Program-made: the position numbers and the translations under genes
The notes under the pieces: model-generated
What the model was told of the DNA's origin: nothing
The model's database searches: none
The model's input: only the letters and a program-made list of their open reading frames with translations
Source: Branchinecta lynchi
Lineage: Eukaryota > Arthropoda > Branchiopoda > Anostraca > Branchinectidae
Assembly: GCA_023053575.1 (NCBI GenBank)
Contig: JAKZAP010000013.1
Coordinates: 4,970,001-5,034,000 of the forward strand
Length of the DNA stretch: 64,000 nt
Direction of reading: 5' to 3'
Shown here: one piece after another, positions 50,164-60,855 of the stretch
Position numbering within the stretch: the stretch's first letter is position 1
Layout of the letters: each line of letters opens with the position of its first letter

Positions 50164-51370
50164 GTGATAATGCTGGTGATTTGTTGCTGGTAGAGAGTAG
50201 GTTTGTCAGTTACTTGGTTTTTGAGAAAAAGCAAATTTATAGTATGTACATACTAGGTAAAGCTCGAAAATGAAGTTGAGACCTTGTGTAGATACTCGGT
50301 GAGATCTACGAAACTAAGCATCGAAGAAAAATTCTGATTTCACCATTGAATTCCTCGTGGTCTGATTATCCACTTCTAACTAAAATTCAATTTTTTGTAG
50401 ATACTAGGTTTTGTCGGAGGACAGCCATAGCTCCGCTAGTTTAAGCACCGCCCGTTTTGGCGCTCCGCTAGTTACCGGGAAGAAGGCTGTTGTCCTATTG
50501 ACTGACTGCAGACAGGGCTTTTTCGTTCATGTATTGAACAAGTCTGTTTACGGCTTGTATTCGTTTAATGATTAAACGCGTTGTTTGACTTAAGCTTTTT
50601 TACCTTCAAGTAGAAACCTTAGGGGAAAGAGATGCAGATAAGCGAAGAGTTCTGATTTTCACAAAAAGGGATCTGATGTCGCAGATTATACTGTACACAC
50701 TACTGCATGATCATATTGGAGTGGTCCTTCACTATGTGGACAGCGGATCTTCGCGGCTTACATGCTTACAAGAAGGTAAGCTGGAACACGAGTCCTGCCC
50801 TCTTTCACGCGAACGACCTTGGCTCGAGAACTCACATTCTTCCTTCCCCTCCCCTCGCGTAGCAAAGTTGTAGAAACGAGCTACCCGTCGCCCATTTACA
50901 GCCTATTCTTCTAACCATTTTTATTAGTGACTTCCATCAACTTAATTATTCCACAGCTAGGACTTTAGCTTGAAAAATGGTATCATGTGCGTTAAAGTTC
51001 TCTCACTACTAAATAAATAGGAATTTAGCCTGTGCTGCTTTCTAAGTGGGGATTTTTAGAAAGTTTACCAGTGGCAAGAAAATTAAATTCGATGGAATTT
51101 TAGTTTTCAACACTGAGTGGTAGCCCATCATGAGGTGATGACAGGCAGCCAAAACTCTTATTCTGCTTCCACCGAGTGCTCATGATGCTGAGGAAACATT
51201 GGAAGGAACTCTACCTGAAACGTCATATCCAGATCGTTTTAACGCACGATGACAGACAAGATTTCCGCGTACTTCAAAAAATTCAAACAGTTTTATAGTA
51301 AGAATGTAAATGTCGTTTTAACAGAAAAAGCGCTTTTCGTACGGAAGAGCGGACGGTGCTTAAAACGGTA
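50164..51370. other. Intergenic; one weak CCP-like open frame
   Basis: At 50,676-50,800 a plus-strand frame reads VVLHYVDSGSSRLTCLQEGK followed by LEHESCP, vaguely like the end of a CCP, with GTAAGC inside it. There is no clean acceptor and no full Cys set. Otherwise nothing recognised. Confidence 0.3.
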
Positions 51371-51700
51371 AAACATTGGGACGGATTCGGTAGTTACCAC
51401 GAATCCCGACTTTAGGTCCAGCTTCGACGAAATTATACCGAATCCGTATATTATTCGGTAGTTTTTCCGTGCCAGAACTATTCGGTACAATTAGGGATTC
51501 GGTAGTTATACAGAATCCCGAATAGGCTATCGCTCCAAAATTATTCGGTACTATAATTGGGATTCCGTAATGTATTCTGTATAATTGCCAAGATTCGGTA
51601 GTTACCAAGAAGCCCTAAGTTCGGTCTGATTTCCTTTTACCGAATCCCGAATATTAGTCCATAATTATTGACTATATGCTTCTCCAGAATTCCAAACTTA
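51371..51700. repeat. Short-word repeat with TTCGGTAGTTA and TATTCGGTA
   Basis: Roughly seven occurrences of GATTCGGTAGTTA or ATTATTCGGTAC-like words with GAATCCCGA in between, in both orientations. Non-coding; could be a decayed TIR element. Confidence 0.55.
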
Positions 51701-51958
51701 GGTCTAATATCGACGTCAATCCTGCTCCCCCCCCCCCCCGCCCCCAACATGCCGCAGACAATCATATTCCCATCAGTAGGTTTTGATCTTGTCAGAATAT
51801 TAATCACAAATGTAGTTACCAAACTTTGAATTTCACAGTCGGGCTTGTACCGAAATCTTTCTGAAAGCGGAGAGGCGGATTTTGGAAACTTTTGCCTGCG
51901 GCGTGTAGTTTCGAATATGCACTTGCGACGCCCCTGAATGCAGCTGATCTACTGGGAT

Positions 51959-52975
51959 CTATTTTTCTTCCTCCAACTCCTCATCCTCAATTAGTCTATA
52001 CCTCAAATATGCCTCGGTAATTGGCATTTTAATATCTCTCCACTCCTTCTCTGTCAAATCATGTTCACACAGCTCCTCACTGAAGGCATAAGTTGGCAAA
52101 TCCCTCTTAGGTGGTTCGGGGGCATAGCCCCTATTTGAGCAAGGCTTGTTCAAGCAGGACTCTGGATTTACTCCAGATGTCCTAGCACTGAGGCATGATT
52201 GACAAAGCTTTTTCCATCGTTCTTCCTCGGGACCAAGCCGTCCTCGCTTTATAACGTTCTTGTAATCGAGGCAGGCGTGAGGATAGTCAGCTTCGTAAAC
52301 ACAACCAGACACTTTCATCCCTTTGACAAAAAGTGACTGAAATTCTGAATACCATGAATTTACTTTTTGCATATTGACATGTCCTTTTAAGTTCAGCATT
52401 TCTTCCACAAAATATCTAGTGAACTGCTTCTTGACCTTCTTTATGTCACCGTGCACGGTCCTGAAACCCTTGAAACAATCCCACGCAACAACTGCAACAG
52501 CAACATAAAAAGGCGGTAGGCTGGTGCCCGCTGAAGCTAGACACTCACTAAAGTACGCAAGAAGATCTGAATACACTTTTCGTAGCTCTTGTAGTTCAAC
52601 ACCAGCTACTTCAAGTCTCTGATTTAAAAACGGGTCGAAACTACTATTACCGCCCACACTCCGTGATCCTGAAACCAGACCAAGTTCAGGAGGGTCAGCT
52701 GATCCAATGATAATTTCTGTTATCCGCTTCAGATGCGACCCAACCCTAGTCCTTAGGGACTGAGGGAGTTCCAACTCCGTCAAAATGGCCGATATGGACG
52801 TCCTATTTCCTAAGCACCGCAAATGCCTGATCACAACAGCCACTAGAACTTCTTTGTAATGGCTGATATACTGCTTCAACGATGCGTCATAGAACTCTCT
52901 CAGCGTTCCTTTGCTATTACTCAGTTTGAGCTTCTCGATGGCACTTTCGAACAGCTGGACTGCAGCAACGTACGT
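51959..52975 (-). CDS. Unrecognised gene, large last exon
   Basis: An open frame of 338 codons to TAG that begins at a clear acceptor (GTTTTTCTTTTAG) at 52,975 in phase 0, so it is the last exon of a multi-exon gene read from the right. The protein starts TYVAAVQLFESAIEKLKLSN, looks mostly helical, has no signal peptide, a Cys-containing stretch (KLCQSCLSARTSG, ESCLNKPCSNRG) and an acidic end (EDEELEEEK). No transposon or enzyme motif was recognised. The long uninterrupted frame and good splice site argue for a real gene. It converges with hig, their 3' ends about 1.8 kb apart (poly(A) signal to stop codon). Confidence 0.65.
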   Translation of the reverse strand, partial: TYVAAVQLFESAIEKLKLSNSKGTLREFYDASLKQYISHYKEVLVAVVIRHLRCLGNRTSISAILTELELPQSLRTRVGSHLKRITEIIIGSADPPELGLVSGSRSVGGNSSFDPFLNQRLEVAGVELQELRKVYSDLLAYFSECLASAGTSLPPFYVAVAVVAWDCFKGFRTVHGDIKKVKKQFTRYFVEEMLNLKGHVNMQKVNSWYSEFQSLFVKGMKVSGCVYEADYPHACLDYKNVIKRGRLGPEEERWKKLCQSCLSARTSGVNPESCLNKPCSNRGYAPEPPKRDLPTYAFSEELCEHDLTEKEWRDIKMPITEAYLRYRLIEDEELEEEK

Positions 52976-53768
52976 CTAAAAGAAAAACTTACTGAGTTTT
53001 ATGCGAGAAAGGAAGAAGTCACATGCCAGTTTTACAGAAGAAAAGAAGCAGTCAGGTTTACAGGGGCATAGCTACCAACCTGGGGTTGGTGCGGGGGAGA
53101 TCCCGAAATGTACAAATCTCTGTGAGTGCGGAGAGAATACCGGCATAGTGAGGAGTTTCAGAACTATGACATCAGACATTTCGCTACTTTCCACTTGTCA
53201 GCTAGGACCGCCCGGACAAATTGACTACTGCGAACTCCCTAACAAGGTTTTCACAATCTTCTTCTTCGCTGTCACGGTTTTCCTTTGGGTTGAGTGAACT
53301 ATGGAGTTGCAACATCCTCCACGATACCCCTTTCTCGTTATTTACCTCTTACTCTGACGCAGAGTTATGGGCACGGGAACGCCCGCTTACCGCAGTGACA
53401 TGAGAGACGCGGACTTGTCTCTATCTGTGTGAGACGGCGTCTTTCCCCAAAGGTCTACAGCGGTGGATCCCACGTCTGGCTAGCCTCGCGGAATGAAACT
53501 TCTACAATGAAGCTCACAAGCTAATTAAACCAATGGTCGTCTCTTGTCATCGTTCCTAGGATCCATTCACCACGAATGCTTTAGTAAAATGACGCTCTTT
53601 TCCCATGATGTAGGGCACAAGACGGCGCCTCATTTGGACTCCTATAATATATCTGCTGATTTATGAATGAATAAAAGATCTTACAAAGCTAATTTAAGGT
53701 TGGGAACCAAAAACCACGGGACATTAACAGTAAATGGTAAGACGAAACTTTAATTTCGGTAGACCTAC

Positions 53769-53906
53769 CTCAGTTTTTCGTCTCTTTACTTGGTTAGCGC
53801 TCCCGCTCAGCTGGACCCTCTTAAATGGTTTTTGACCAGGTTCGTAATACTCGGATGGGTTGTAGTTCTCATAATCAGGAACACCGTTATCCTGAAAAAT
53901 AGTAGG
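53769..53906 (-). CDS. Unrecognised gene, penultimate exon
   Basis: Minus-strand exon with acceptor CCTTTTTTTTTCAG and donor GTAGGT, both in phase 0, so it joins 52,975 without a frame change. The peptide reads DNGVPDYENYNPSEYY and ends VKRRKTE: Tyr/Asn-rich then basic, possibly a linker with a nuclear-localisation-like run. A second AG at 53,892 would shorten it by five codons. Confidence 0.55.
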
Positions 53907-54124
53907 CTGAAAAAAAAAGGACTCCAACCACGTAGAGCACGGTTTAGCCTGAAGTCTTCTCCAAACTACTAGTCTCAATATTCGCACAAAGAACTGTTAT
54001 TTCGTCTTCAAGGCATCTTTGGGGCTCCCCTTTACAGCACTGAGCTGTTTGGTCTTTTATAGGATATTAATCTCTGTGCAGTATCCTTGGTGTACTCCAG
54101 GCGAATATTAAAAGATAATGATGA

Positions 54125-54275
54125 TGATGATACATTTATTTCCATTTGCATGACAACAAATTAAATTCTTTCAATAAATGAATTCACGCATGTTCTTAAA
54201 TGGAGAATAAAAAAAAAAAAAAAAAAAGAAGAAACCAACAATAGATCTACATTAGCTAAATACATTAAAAAATAG
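54125..54275 (-). repeat. LINE 3' end-like sequence with GAT microsatellite
   Basis: GATGATGATGATACATTTATT at the left edge and an A run near 54,210 resemble an antisense LINE tail. Similar GATGATGATGAT starts occur at 61,713. Confidence 0.4.
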
Positions 54276-54427
54276 CTAAATTACAACAGAGCTAGTATCC
54301 AAGCCCGTCGCAAATCGATCACGCCAGTCTTTTTTTTGCTGATTTGGATCTGTATGACCGTATTTTCTCGCAACATAGGTGTTATAATACAGAGCGGCAA
54401 TTGCAGTAGAAAAGGTAACCAGTTCGG
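54276..54427 (-). CDS. Candidate terminal exon, unrecognised
   Basis: Minus-strand acceptor ATTCTAACAG, then an open frame AELVTFSTAIAALYYNTYVA continuing to DWRDRFATGLD and TAG. Starts in phase 1. No donor of matching phase in the next upstream candidate, so its partner is unclear. Could be the end of a small gene or an element ORF. Confidence 0.3.
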
Positions 54428-54721
54428 CTGTTAGAATGTACAAATTTAGCTGATTTTAGTGATTGCACATAGAAACCTTCTCTGCTCCTACAACAAATCA
54501 AAATGTGTACACTGTTTAGTTTATCTTGGGGCCAGGGCGAGTAGGCTAAGACGAACAAAGAAACTGTACCAGCTCGTTAGATCTATGAATTAACATTAGT
54601 CAGTGATGTCATTCTTAATCTACAGATGACCCTAATCTGGGTCAAGGCTCTGAATCCCCTCTTAAGGAATGCATCTCACTAATCAGTCCCTAAACAAACA
54701 CTTTACAGAAAGGTGACAAAC

Positions 54722-54971
54722 CTGGCAATTCGCCAGATGACAGTGAACCCCATATCACACAAGTTATCAAGATCCAATGCTGGATATATATGGGTCATAC
54801 CCTCGGGACGGGAAGCCCCACACTCCTGAACGGCAGTCATCCAGTGGCAATGAGAGAGATCCGGTTGAAGAGGGTGATAGAAGAAAATCTTTCCCACACC
54901 CACCAGACCAATCTCTGCAATGTCAACATGTCTATCTAGCCTGTATGAGAAGATGTCTGAGCAGAGGCTAA
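54722..54971 (-). CDS. Candidate internal exon, unrecognised
   Basis: Minus-strand acceptor TTGTCTCTTCAG and donor CAG-GTTTGT bound 82 codons with no stop: VSLCSDIFSYRLDRHVDIAE through SHCHWMTAVQECGASRPE to MGFTVIWRIA. Phase 1 start fits the exon at 55,140-55,220. It ends in phase 2, which does not fit the exon at 53,906, so an exon is missing or the donor differs. Confidence 0.4.
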
Positions 54972-55139
54972 CTGAAGAGACAACCGCCAACTCTTCTTGG
55001 GTGGCATAAGCCCCTCTGGAGGTTCAGGAGGAACTCAGGTCTAAGGTCAAATCCAGCCTTATAAATAACCATCAACAGCCTTAATACACTTTATACGTAA
55101 CCAAAAACATCCTTGTGCAGGTAAAAGTTAATTACCTAC

Positions 55140-55220
55140 CAAGGTAATCTGTCATCCTCAAGTGTTCCAAGAAGCCTTTCATTTCTGAGTGAGCCAATGA
55201 GTAGCCTACATTCAAAATAA
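55140..55220 (-). CDS. Candidate internal exon, unrecognised
   Basis: Minus-strand acceptor TTTTGGGCTACAG and strong donor GTAGGT enclose 26 codons (ILNVGYSLAHSEMKGFLEHL and on to TDYL), ending in phase 1, which fits the start of 54,971. Upstream exons not found. Confidence 0.4.
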
Positions 55221-55621
55221 CTGTAGCCCAAAAGGAAGAATTTATGAAAAAAAAAATGAAGATTGACTGTTTATTGCCTGTAAAGAAGTTAACACAAGCA
55301 AAAGCCAAAAGTACCAAGCTTAAATCCCAACCCCCAGGGGCACGACTAGGACGTCACTTCACTGCCCCCAACTTGTATGGTAGGTGGAGATCAAATTTTT
55401 CCAGAAAAAGGCAGATTTAAAAAAATTTGTCTGCAAACTTAGTTTTGACTTGTTCTGGGTACAGTTTTTGGAAGCTTTGCTTTTTCAAAATGCAAACTAC
55501 GAAGTTGTGAATTTAAATACACAAATTAACATTAAAGGAATAATCTCAACTGATGCATACACAGTTAGTTTTATACGAAATTTTGCCTCTGACACATTTC
55601 GTAGTGTTTTCTATTCAGTTA

Positions 55622-55745
55622 ATTAATCTAATTTATTTCCAAATAGCTTAAAGCTAAGAGAGGAATAAAATATTTACGAATACACAAACACGAAACAAAT
55701 TGACCAATACGCTTACAAGACATGACCAGAAATAAATGATTTGAT
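55622..55745 (-). mobile_element. LINE 3' end fragment
   Basis: Same sequence as at 42,506-42,640 (AATAGCTTAAAGCTAAGAGA; CACGAAACAAATTGACCAAT; CATGACCAGAAATAAATGA). A 5'-truncated copy. Confidence 0.65.
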
Positions 55746-55992
55746 GAAACTAAAAATTATTATTTGTTTTCTTTATTCTTTTTAGTTGTTATTTTCTGGC
55801 TATTAGGAAGAACGGTGTTCCTTTTAGTTGATGTTTTAGGATTGAAACTTTTGGGGGTACAAAACACATTAAAAGCTAGAACTCTTATCGTAGGTATAGT
55901 TAAATTTTTCCAGAAATAAGACAGATTTAGAAAAATAAAAGCTGAAATAAAAAGCCTAATATTTAATACACAAATCTACATTCAAGAAATAA

Positions 55993-56289
55993 TAGTTGCA
56001 TTTTTGATCGAAGTTTGAAGTTACCTTCAACCTCAAAGGTCTCTGCTTAAATACCGTTTTTGATCTCCGGTCACAGTTCCTTCGTCCTTCAAACTCTGAC
56101 CGTTGAACTTTGTGCGCTAGCAAGTTCAAAGTTTGCTTGAATCGTCGAAGAAACGTCGACCTGGCAAGGATCACCGGAGTCGTAATAACACTAATTAAGC
56201 AAACGGTGAACTTCGACGGCATTCAAAAATGGAAATTAAGCAACCGGCTAAGCGAACGGTGAACAAAACTTCGATCAAAAATGCAACTA
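55993..56289 (+). mobile_element. TIR element family L, copy 2
   Basis: About 24-bp perfect inverted ends beginning TAGTTGCATTTTTGATCG, 297 bp in all. The ends match those of the DIRS-carrying element (22,095-30,066) and resemble family A. Confidence 0.82.
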
Positions 56290-56996
56290 ATCTCAAGTGA
56301 CTCGTCATAGTTAGTTCCATACCGTTTCTATTCTGTGCTGGCTGGAAATGTAGTCTTTGCATGTATGCAAATTTTGCAGTCTTTTTGCACAAACTGGATG
56401 CCCTGACCCCCAAGGTAAAAGGGTAGTGACAGCCCTGGTGGTGGTTCACCATCAATTGTGTTTAGAGTGATGGTTTACCATCAACTGCATACTGGGGACT
56501 GAGATAATGGGCCATTTGAGGCCTGAGTTCCGGCCTGAGATACTGGACTACCCCACATAATAACAATAGTAGCATAAAGTACAGGAGGGGCGTCCAATTT
56601 CGTATTTGTACAACCTCGAACCTGGCCTGAACCTGGTCTAAAGTGGCTGAAAGAAAAATTTCAATGCTTCAATATCTCAATAAAGACAAGATTAATCCCA
56701 TGAGCAAAGACTGAAAGATTTTTTTTTATAGTGAAGAACCTGTTTTGGACTGCACAGAAGTTTCCCTGTCGGATTTGTAGGCGAAGTTCGAGGTTGGGTA
56801 CCCCTCCTGTACCACTGTCTGCAGATAACCAACGGGAACTGGGTCAGCTTACATCAAATGTTAGTCCTTGAGGTTCCATACCAAAAAACTGCGCACAAAC
56901 TGATTTAAGTAATATTGGAGAATTCCTTCCTCCAAATGAATTTCAAGCAACTTCGAAGTTCAAATTTTCGCGGGAATTAGCTATGTGTAGAGGTAC
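56290..56996. other. Nothing recognised
   Basis: No paired ends, exon or known repeat family seen, apart from a duplicated phrase TGGTTYACCATCAAYTG at 56,440-56,490. Confidence 0.4.
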
Positions 56997-57556
56997 AGAG
57001 AGATTGGACCATACCCGACGAACACGGGCGGGATCGTAACGAGAACATTTAAAATTAGGAAGTATACTTCCTAATGTTGACTTTCAACTTTGAAACCAAA
57101 CTATCGCTTATCACTCTGAGCCAGGAAATTGCTGGAAACATTAACAGAGCTATTCCTTAACCGTACAATTCTATTTTTGCAAAAGAGTTTTCACGGAAGT
57201 ATGAGTTTGAAGGCGTCAAAAATTGTAAACAAAGACGGAGTCTCGTCTTAATGGTCGATTATGACACATTTTTTCAGATCCGCGTCATCGCCGACCAATA
57301 GGATTCGAGCTCTTGTGTTTAAAGTTTGAAGCCTTCAAGCTCTTACTTCCATGAAAACTCTTTTGCAAAAATAGAATTATACGGTTAAGGAATAGCCCAA
57401 ATTGCAGCAAGTCCCTGGCTCAGAATGATGATAAAACGACGATAATTTAATTTCCAAGTTGAAAGTCCTATACCTACCAATGCTAAATTTTGTTGTTATG
57501 ATCCCGTGATGATGATGTAATATCCGTTTTCATCGGGTAGGGTGCAATCTCTCTAT
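56997..57556 (+). mobile_element. Foldback element family C, copy 2
   Basis: Arms as in copy 1, starting AGAGAGATTGGACCATACCC and ending GGTGCAATCTCTCTAT. The right end abuts MITE B copy 3. Confidence 0.83.
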
Positions 57557-57739
57557 AGAGCGTGTTCCATCCTACTTACCACAGTTACTACGCATGACTA
57601 GTCCCCGAAGCCGCGCCGAATCAAAATTCGGCGCGCCGAATTATTTTTGGCGGCGTGCCGCCGGAAAGTTATCGGCGTTTGCTCACTTTTAGCATTTTTG
57701 GGGGTTATTTCTCAACTTTCCATTATTCTACCACAAATC

Positions 57740-58730
57740 GCCAGTGTTGTTATGGTACTTGCAGCCTTCGGTTCAAGTGTAGCGGTTGTAATGGTAATCC
57801 GTCTGTCCTACTTTTGGGTAAATCTACTCCACGTAAGCTAAAGACGATGACACTTGACGTGCTTATAAATACTCAGCGAAACCGTGTTTTCCCGGATTAA
57901 ATCCAGCCATTCCTGTGGTGGTGGGGGGAGGGGAAATACAGAAACTCTAGACCCGATTTGGAGGAGGAGAGGGATCATTTATATGGTCGAATCGCCTTCG
58001 ACCGCGGGGGCGATGTCGTGATGGAAAATAAGGATTCCATATTTGGAACATGCGAATAATTTTGGAACATCCTTTGCAAAGCAATATACGGATTGGGATG
58101 AAACTTGGACATTACAAAGATTATGGGTCTCAGATGTGTGATTTTGAAGTCTGGACCAAACACGACCTTGGTGCTGGGAGCTGGAAGGGGCGTGCCTTAA
58201 AATTTCCGGAAATACTTCCTACTTCAGGGGGGGGGGGCGGATGCCCGGAAATAATTTAACATACATAGCGTCCAAAGGTCATGGAACCTAAATATGTTAT
58301 TTTGAGGTCGAGATCGGATCTATCTCGTCGGGGGGAGTTGTTGTTGGCAAATTATTCGATAGTAAGTGCCTTAGATGCAACATTTGCGTGTCCGAATCGC
58401 ATTCGACGATGGTGGTGGGATGGAAGGAGAGATTCGGTAACATACGTAGGAACCAGATGAGTAGAGGGTTTGGGAGGAAACTGGGATTGCGCAAAGGTAA
58501 TGAGTCCAAAATCCGGAAGTTCCATTCGAGCGACCCTCTGGGTGATAGGAGCAAATTCCCTAGATATGATATTTACGTGTCTGAATCGCATGTGAACACG
58601 GTGGGGTTGAGGGAGGTTCCGGGAATTTTGTGACGCGCATAGGGACCAAAATAAGAGAGTGAGAAACTTGGAAGGCACACATGCTGACCCGGATGTTCCG
58701 TTTAAGGTATGGACCGCATGCGACCAGACA
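57740..58730. repeat. Repeat family E, block 3
   Basis: Diverged units with GATGAAACTTGG, AATTTCCGG and G runs, inside the hAT-like element. Frames are artefacts. Confidence 0.6.
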
Positions 58731-58906
58731 CTATGTAGACGGAATACTACTCAGGTGACTTTAACGTGACGAATCAGCTGTTGTATTTGTCACAGGACAA
58801 GTGCCTCGTGTAAAATTCCATCTACTATCCAACCCCATGACATTTGTATGTGAACTGCTTAGATAGATTTGTTTTCGGCGGGATCACTGTTCTTTTCGCC
58901 TGCTTC

Positions 58907-59032
58907 TTGCGACCTCTACTGAGATAAGATTAGTGTAGAAATAAGATTATCTGAGCAGAGATAAGATTAATCCCAGTAGCAAATAATGCAGTTAACTTTA
59001 ATCCTTACCCGGAGATAATTTTTACAGTGAGT
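58907..59032 (+). mobile_element. MITE family K, copy 2 (left end lost)
   Basis: Shares CCTCTACTGAGATAAGATTA, AATCCCAGTAGCAAA and GCAGTTAACTTTAATC with 38,256-38,406. The right end TTTTTACAGTG is present, the left end not. Confidence 0.65.
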
Positions 59033-59054
59033 GGTTTGCAAACTAAGTTCAAAA

Positions 59055-59130
59055 GCCCCTCTGTACCTCAGTGGTAGAGCAGTGACCTTGAAAGCAGAAG
59101 GTTCTAGGTTCAAATCCCGGCTGTCCAGGA
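59055..59130 (+). repeat. tRNA-like SINE head
   Basis: A-box-like TACCTCAGTGGTAGAGC and B box GGTTCAAATCCCGG at correct spacing. The anticodon arm (ACCTT...AAGGT) has an 8-base loop, and the acceptor ends do not pair well, so it is a tRNA-derived repeat rather than a tRNA gene. Confidence 0.55.
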
Positions 59131-59306
59131 CCCATGACCGTTTGTACGCTGCACGCAGTCACACGGTCCCGGATTCCCCCTCCCTCCACACACACCCGGA
59201 TGGTCGGTTCCGGAAAAGAAGGTTTCGTTGAGTGTCAGTCGGGTCCTTTGTAGTCCTTCATAGTCCTAGCTTGTATCGAAATGCCGGGACTAGCAAAATT
59301 AGACAT

Positions 59307-59440
59307 AAGGCATATTCTCGCTGTTCCCCGAGGACTCCTTTTGAGGAGTCCCTACGTTTTCGTTTGTCCCAGGACTCAATCCCCGTTCCAAAGGACGGGC
59401 AATGCTCCGATTACCATCACCATCATTAAAAGGACTCCTT
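59307..59440 (-). mobile_element. MITE family D, copy 4 (partial)
   Basis: Starts TAAGGCATATTCTCGCTGTT and carries the end palindrome and the ACGTTTTCGTTTGTCC segment of the family, then stops after AAAAGGACTCCTTTAG. The other half is missing. Confidence 0.75.
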
Positions 59441-60096
59441 TAGCTTGTCCGGAAGTGTTTGAACTAGCAAAAGTTGGACAGAGTGACGAACCGTAAGGCA
59501 GCTCACGGACGCTATTTTGCACTTTTTTACACGGTTTGGCCAACTTACAATTTTTGGTAGAAATTATCATATTTGCACTGCCGCCATAGCCGAAGACTTT
59601 TCTGTTAGTGCACTTGCTGATGAGCAAAAACCGAACAACAACCTTGAGCCTAGGGAAGATAGAGCTCAATGGAAACAAGATCTGATACACATCACCTAAA
59701 AAGATACGGCGTCAGAATTGCACCGGCGGGCTGCCACCACCATTGGGCCCCCGAACGGCGGCGCGCCGAAACGTTTTCGGGGGCGGCACGCTGAGTTATT
59801 TTCGGCGCGGCTTCAGGGACTGCACATGACGTCACAAATTCTGGCTTTTTGCCGTCATGGCTGGAACAATTTTTCTATTTTCCAGCAGAATATCATGCAA
59901 CGGGAAAATCAGACCAATCACGTTACAGAGATCCGTAGTTACTACGCTTACTACGCTCCCGAGCGTGGTAAGCAAATTGTTACTATTAGTTACTATTTCG
60001 AGAAGGTTGGAATAGTCAGCGTAGTAGCTTTTGGTGAGGTTGGAACGGAAATAGTCACTAAAGGTTACTATTTGTAGAAGGGTGGTACACGGTCAT

Positions 60097-60319
60097 AGAG
60101 CGTGTTCCATGCTACTTACCGTAGTTACTACGCATGACGTCGCGAGGAGCGTGTTCCATCCTACTTACCGTAGTTACTACGCTTACTACGCTCCCGAGCG
60201 TGGTAAGAAAATAGTTACTATTTCGAAAAGGTTGGAACGGTCAGTGTAGTAACTTCTGGTGAGGTTGGAGCGGAAATAGTAAGTAATAGTTACTATTTGT
60301 TGAAGGGTGGAACACGCTG
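60097..60319 (+). mobile_element. MITE family B, copies 4 and 5 in tandem
   Basis: A 49-bp left-end fragment (AGCGTGTTCCATGCTACTTA) is followed at 60,148 by a second copy lacking its middle and ending GGGTGGAACACGCT. Confidence 0.75.
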
Positions 60320-60848
60320 AGAGAGATTGCACCCTGCCCAATGAAAACGGATATTGCTACATCATCATCATCAGATCATAACAACAAAATTTAACATTAC
60401 GAGGTATATGACTTTCAACTTTGAAATTGATCATCATTGGAATGGAATGTTAATTGGGCTATTCCTTAACCGTATAATTCTATTTTTGCACAAGAGTTTC
60501 CATGGAAATAAAAGCTTGAAGGCTTCAAAGTTTGAACACAAGTCTCGAATCCTGTTGGTTTGCGATGATGCAGATTTGAAAAAATGTGTTATAATTGACC
60601 AATAGGACGAGACTCCGTCTTTGCTTACAAGCTTTGACCCCTTCGAACTTTTACTTCCATGGAAACTCTTTTGCAAAAATAGAATTATACGGTTAAGGAA
60701 AATTACTATTCCAGCAAGTCCTTGGCTCAGAATGATGATAAAACGCCAATAATTTAATTTCAAAGTTGAAAGTCCTAGACTTCCTAATGTTAAAGTTTTT
60801 CGTTGCGATCCCGTCCGTTTTCATCGGGTATGGTGCAATCTATCTACA
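60320..60848 (+). mobile_element. Foldback element family C, copy 3
   Basis: Arms starting GAGAGAGATTGCACCCTGCC and ending GGTATGGTGCAATCTATCTA. Begins directly at the end of MITE B copy 5. Confidence 0.83.
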
Positions 60849-60855
60849 GAGCGTG

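Larger units (their letters stand above)
57599..59822 (+). mobile_element. hAT-like non-autonomous element, 2.2 kb
   Basis: Ends TAGTCCCCGAAGCCGCGCCG and the inverted CGGCGCGGCTTCAGGGACTG, flanked by CGCATGAC and CACATGAC (7 of 8 matching). Interior: family E block 3, MITE K copy 2, a SINE-like head and a partial MITE D. No transposase. Confidence 0.75.
57557..60093 (+). mobile_element. MITE family B, copy 3, split by a hAT-like element
   Basis: The left 42 bp (AGCGTGTTCCATCCTACTTA and on) end at CGCATGAC; the rest resumes at 59,823 with CACATGACGTCACAAATTCT and finishes GAAGGGTGGTACACGG. Reassembles to the family layout of copy 1. Confidence 0.8.

Noticed and set aside
59055..59130. Functional tRNA gene
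   Set aside because: A and B boxes are good, but the anticodon loop has 8 bases and the acceptor arm does not pair; located inside a transposon.
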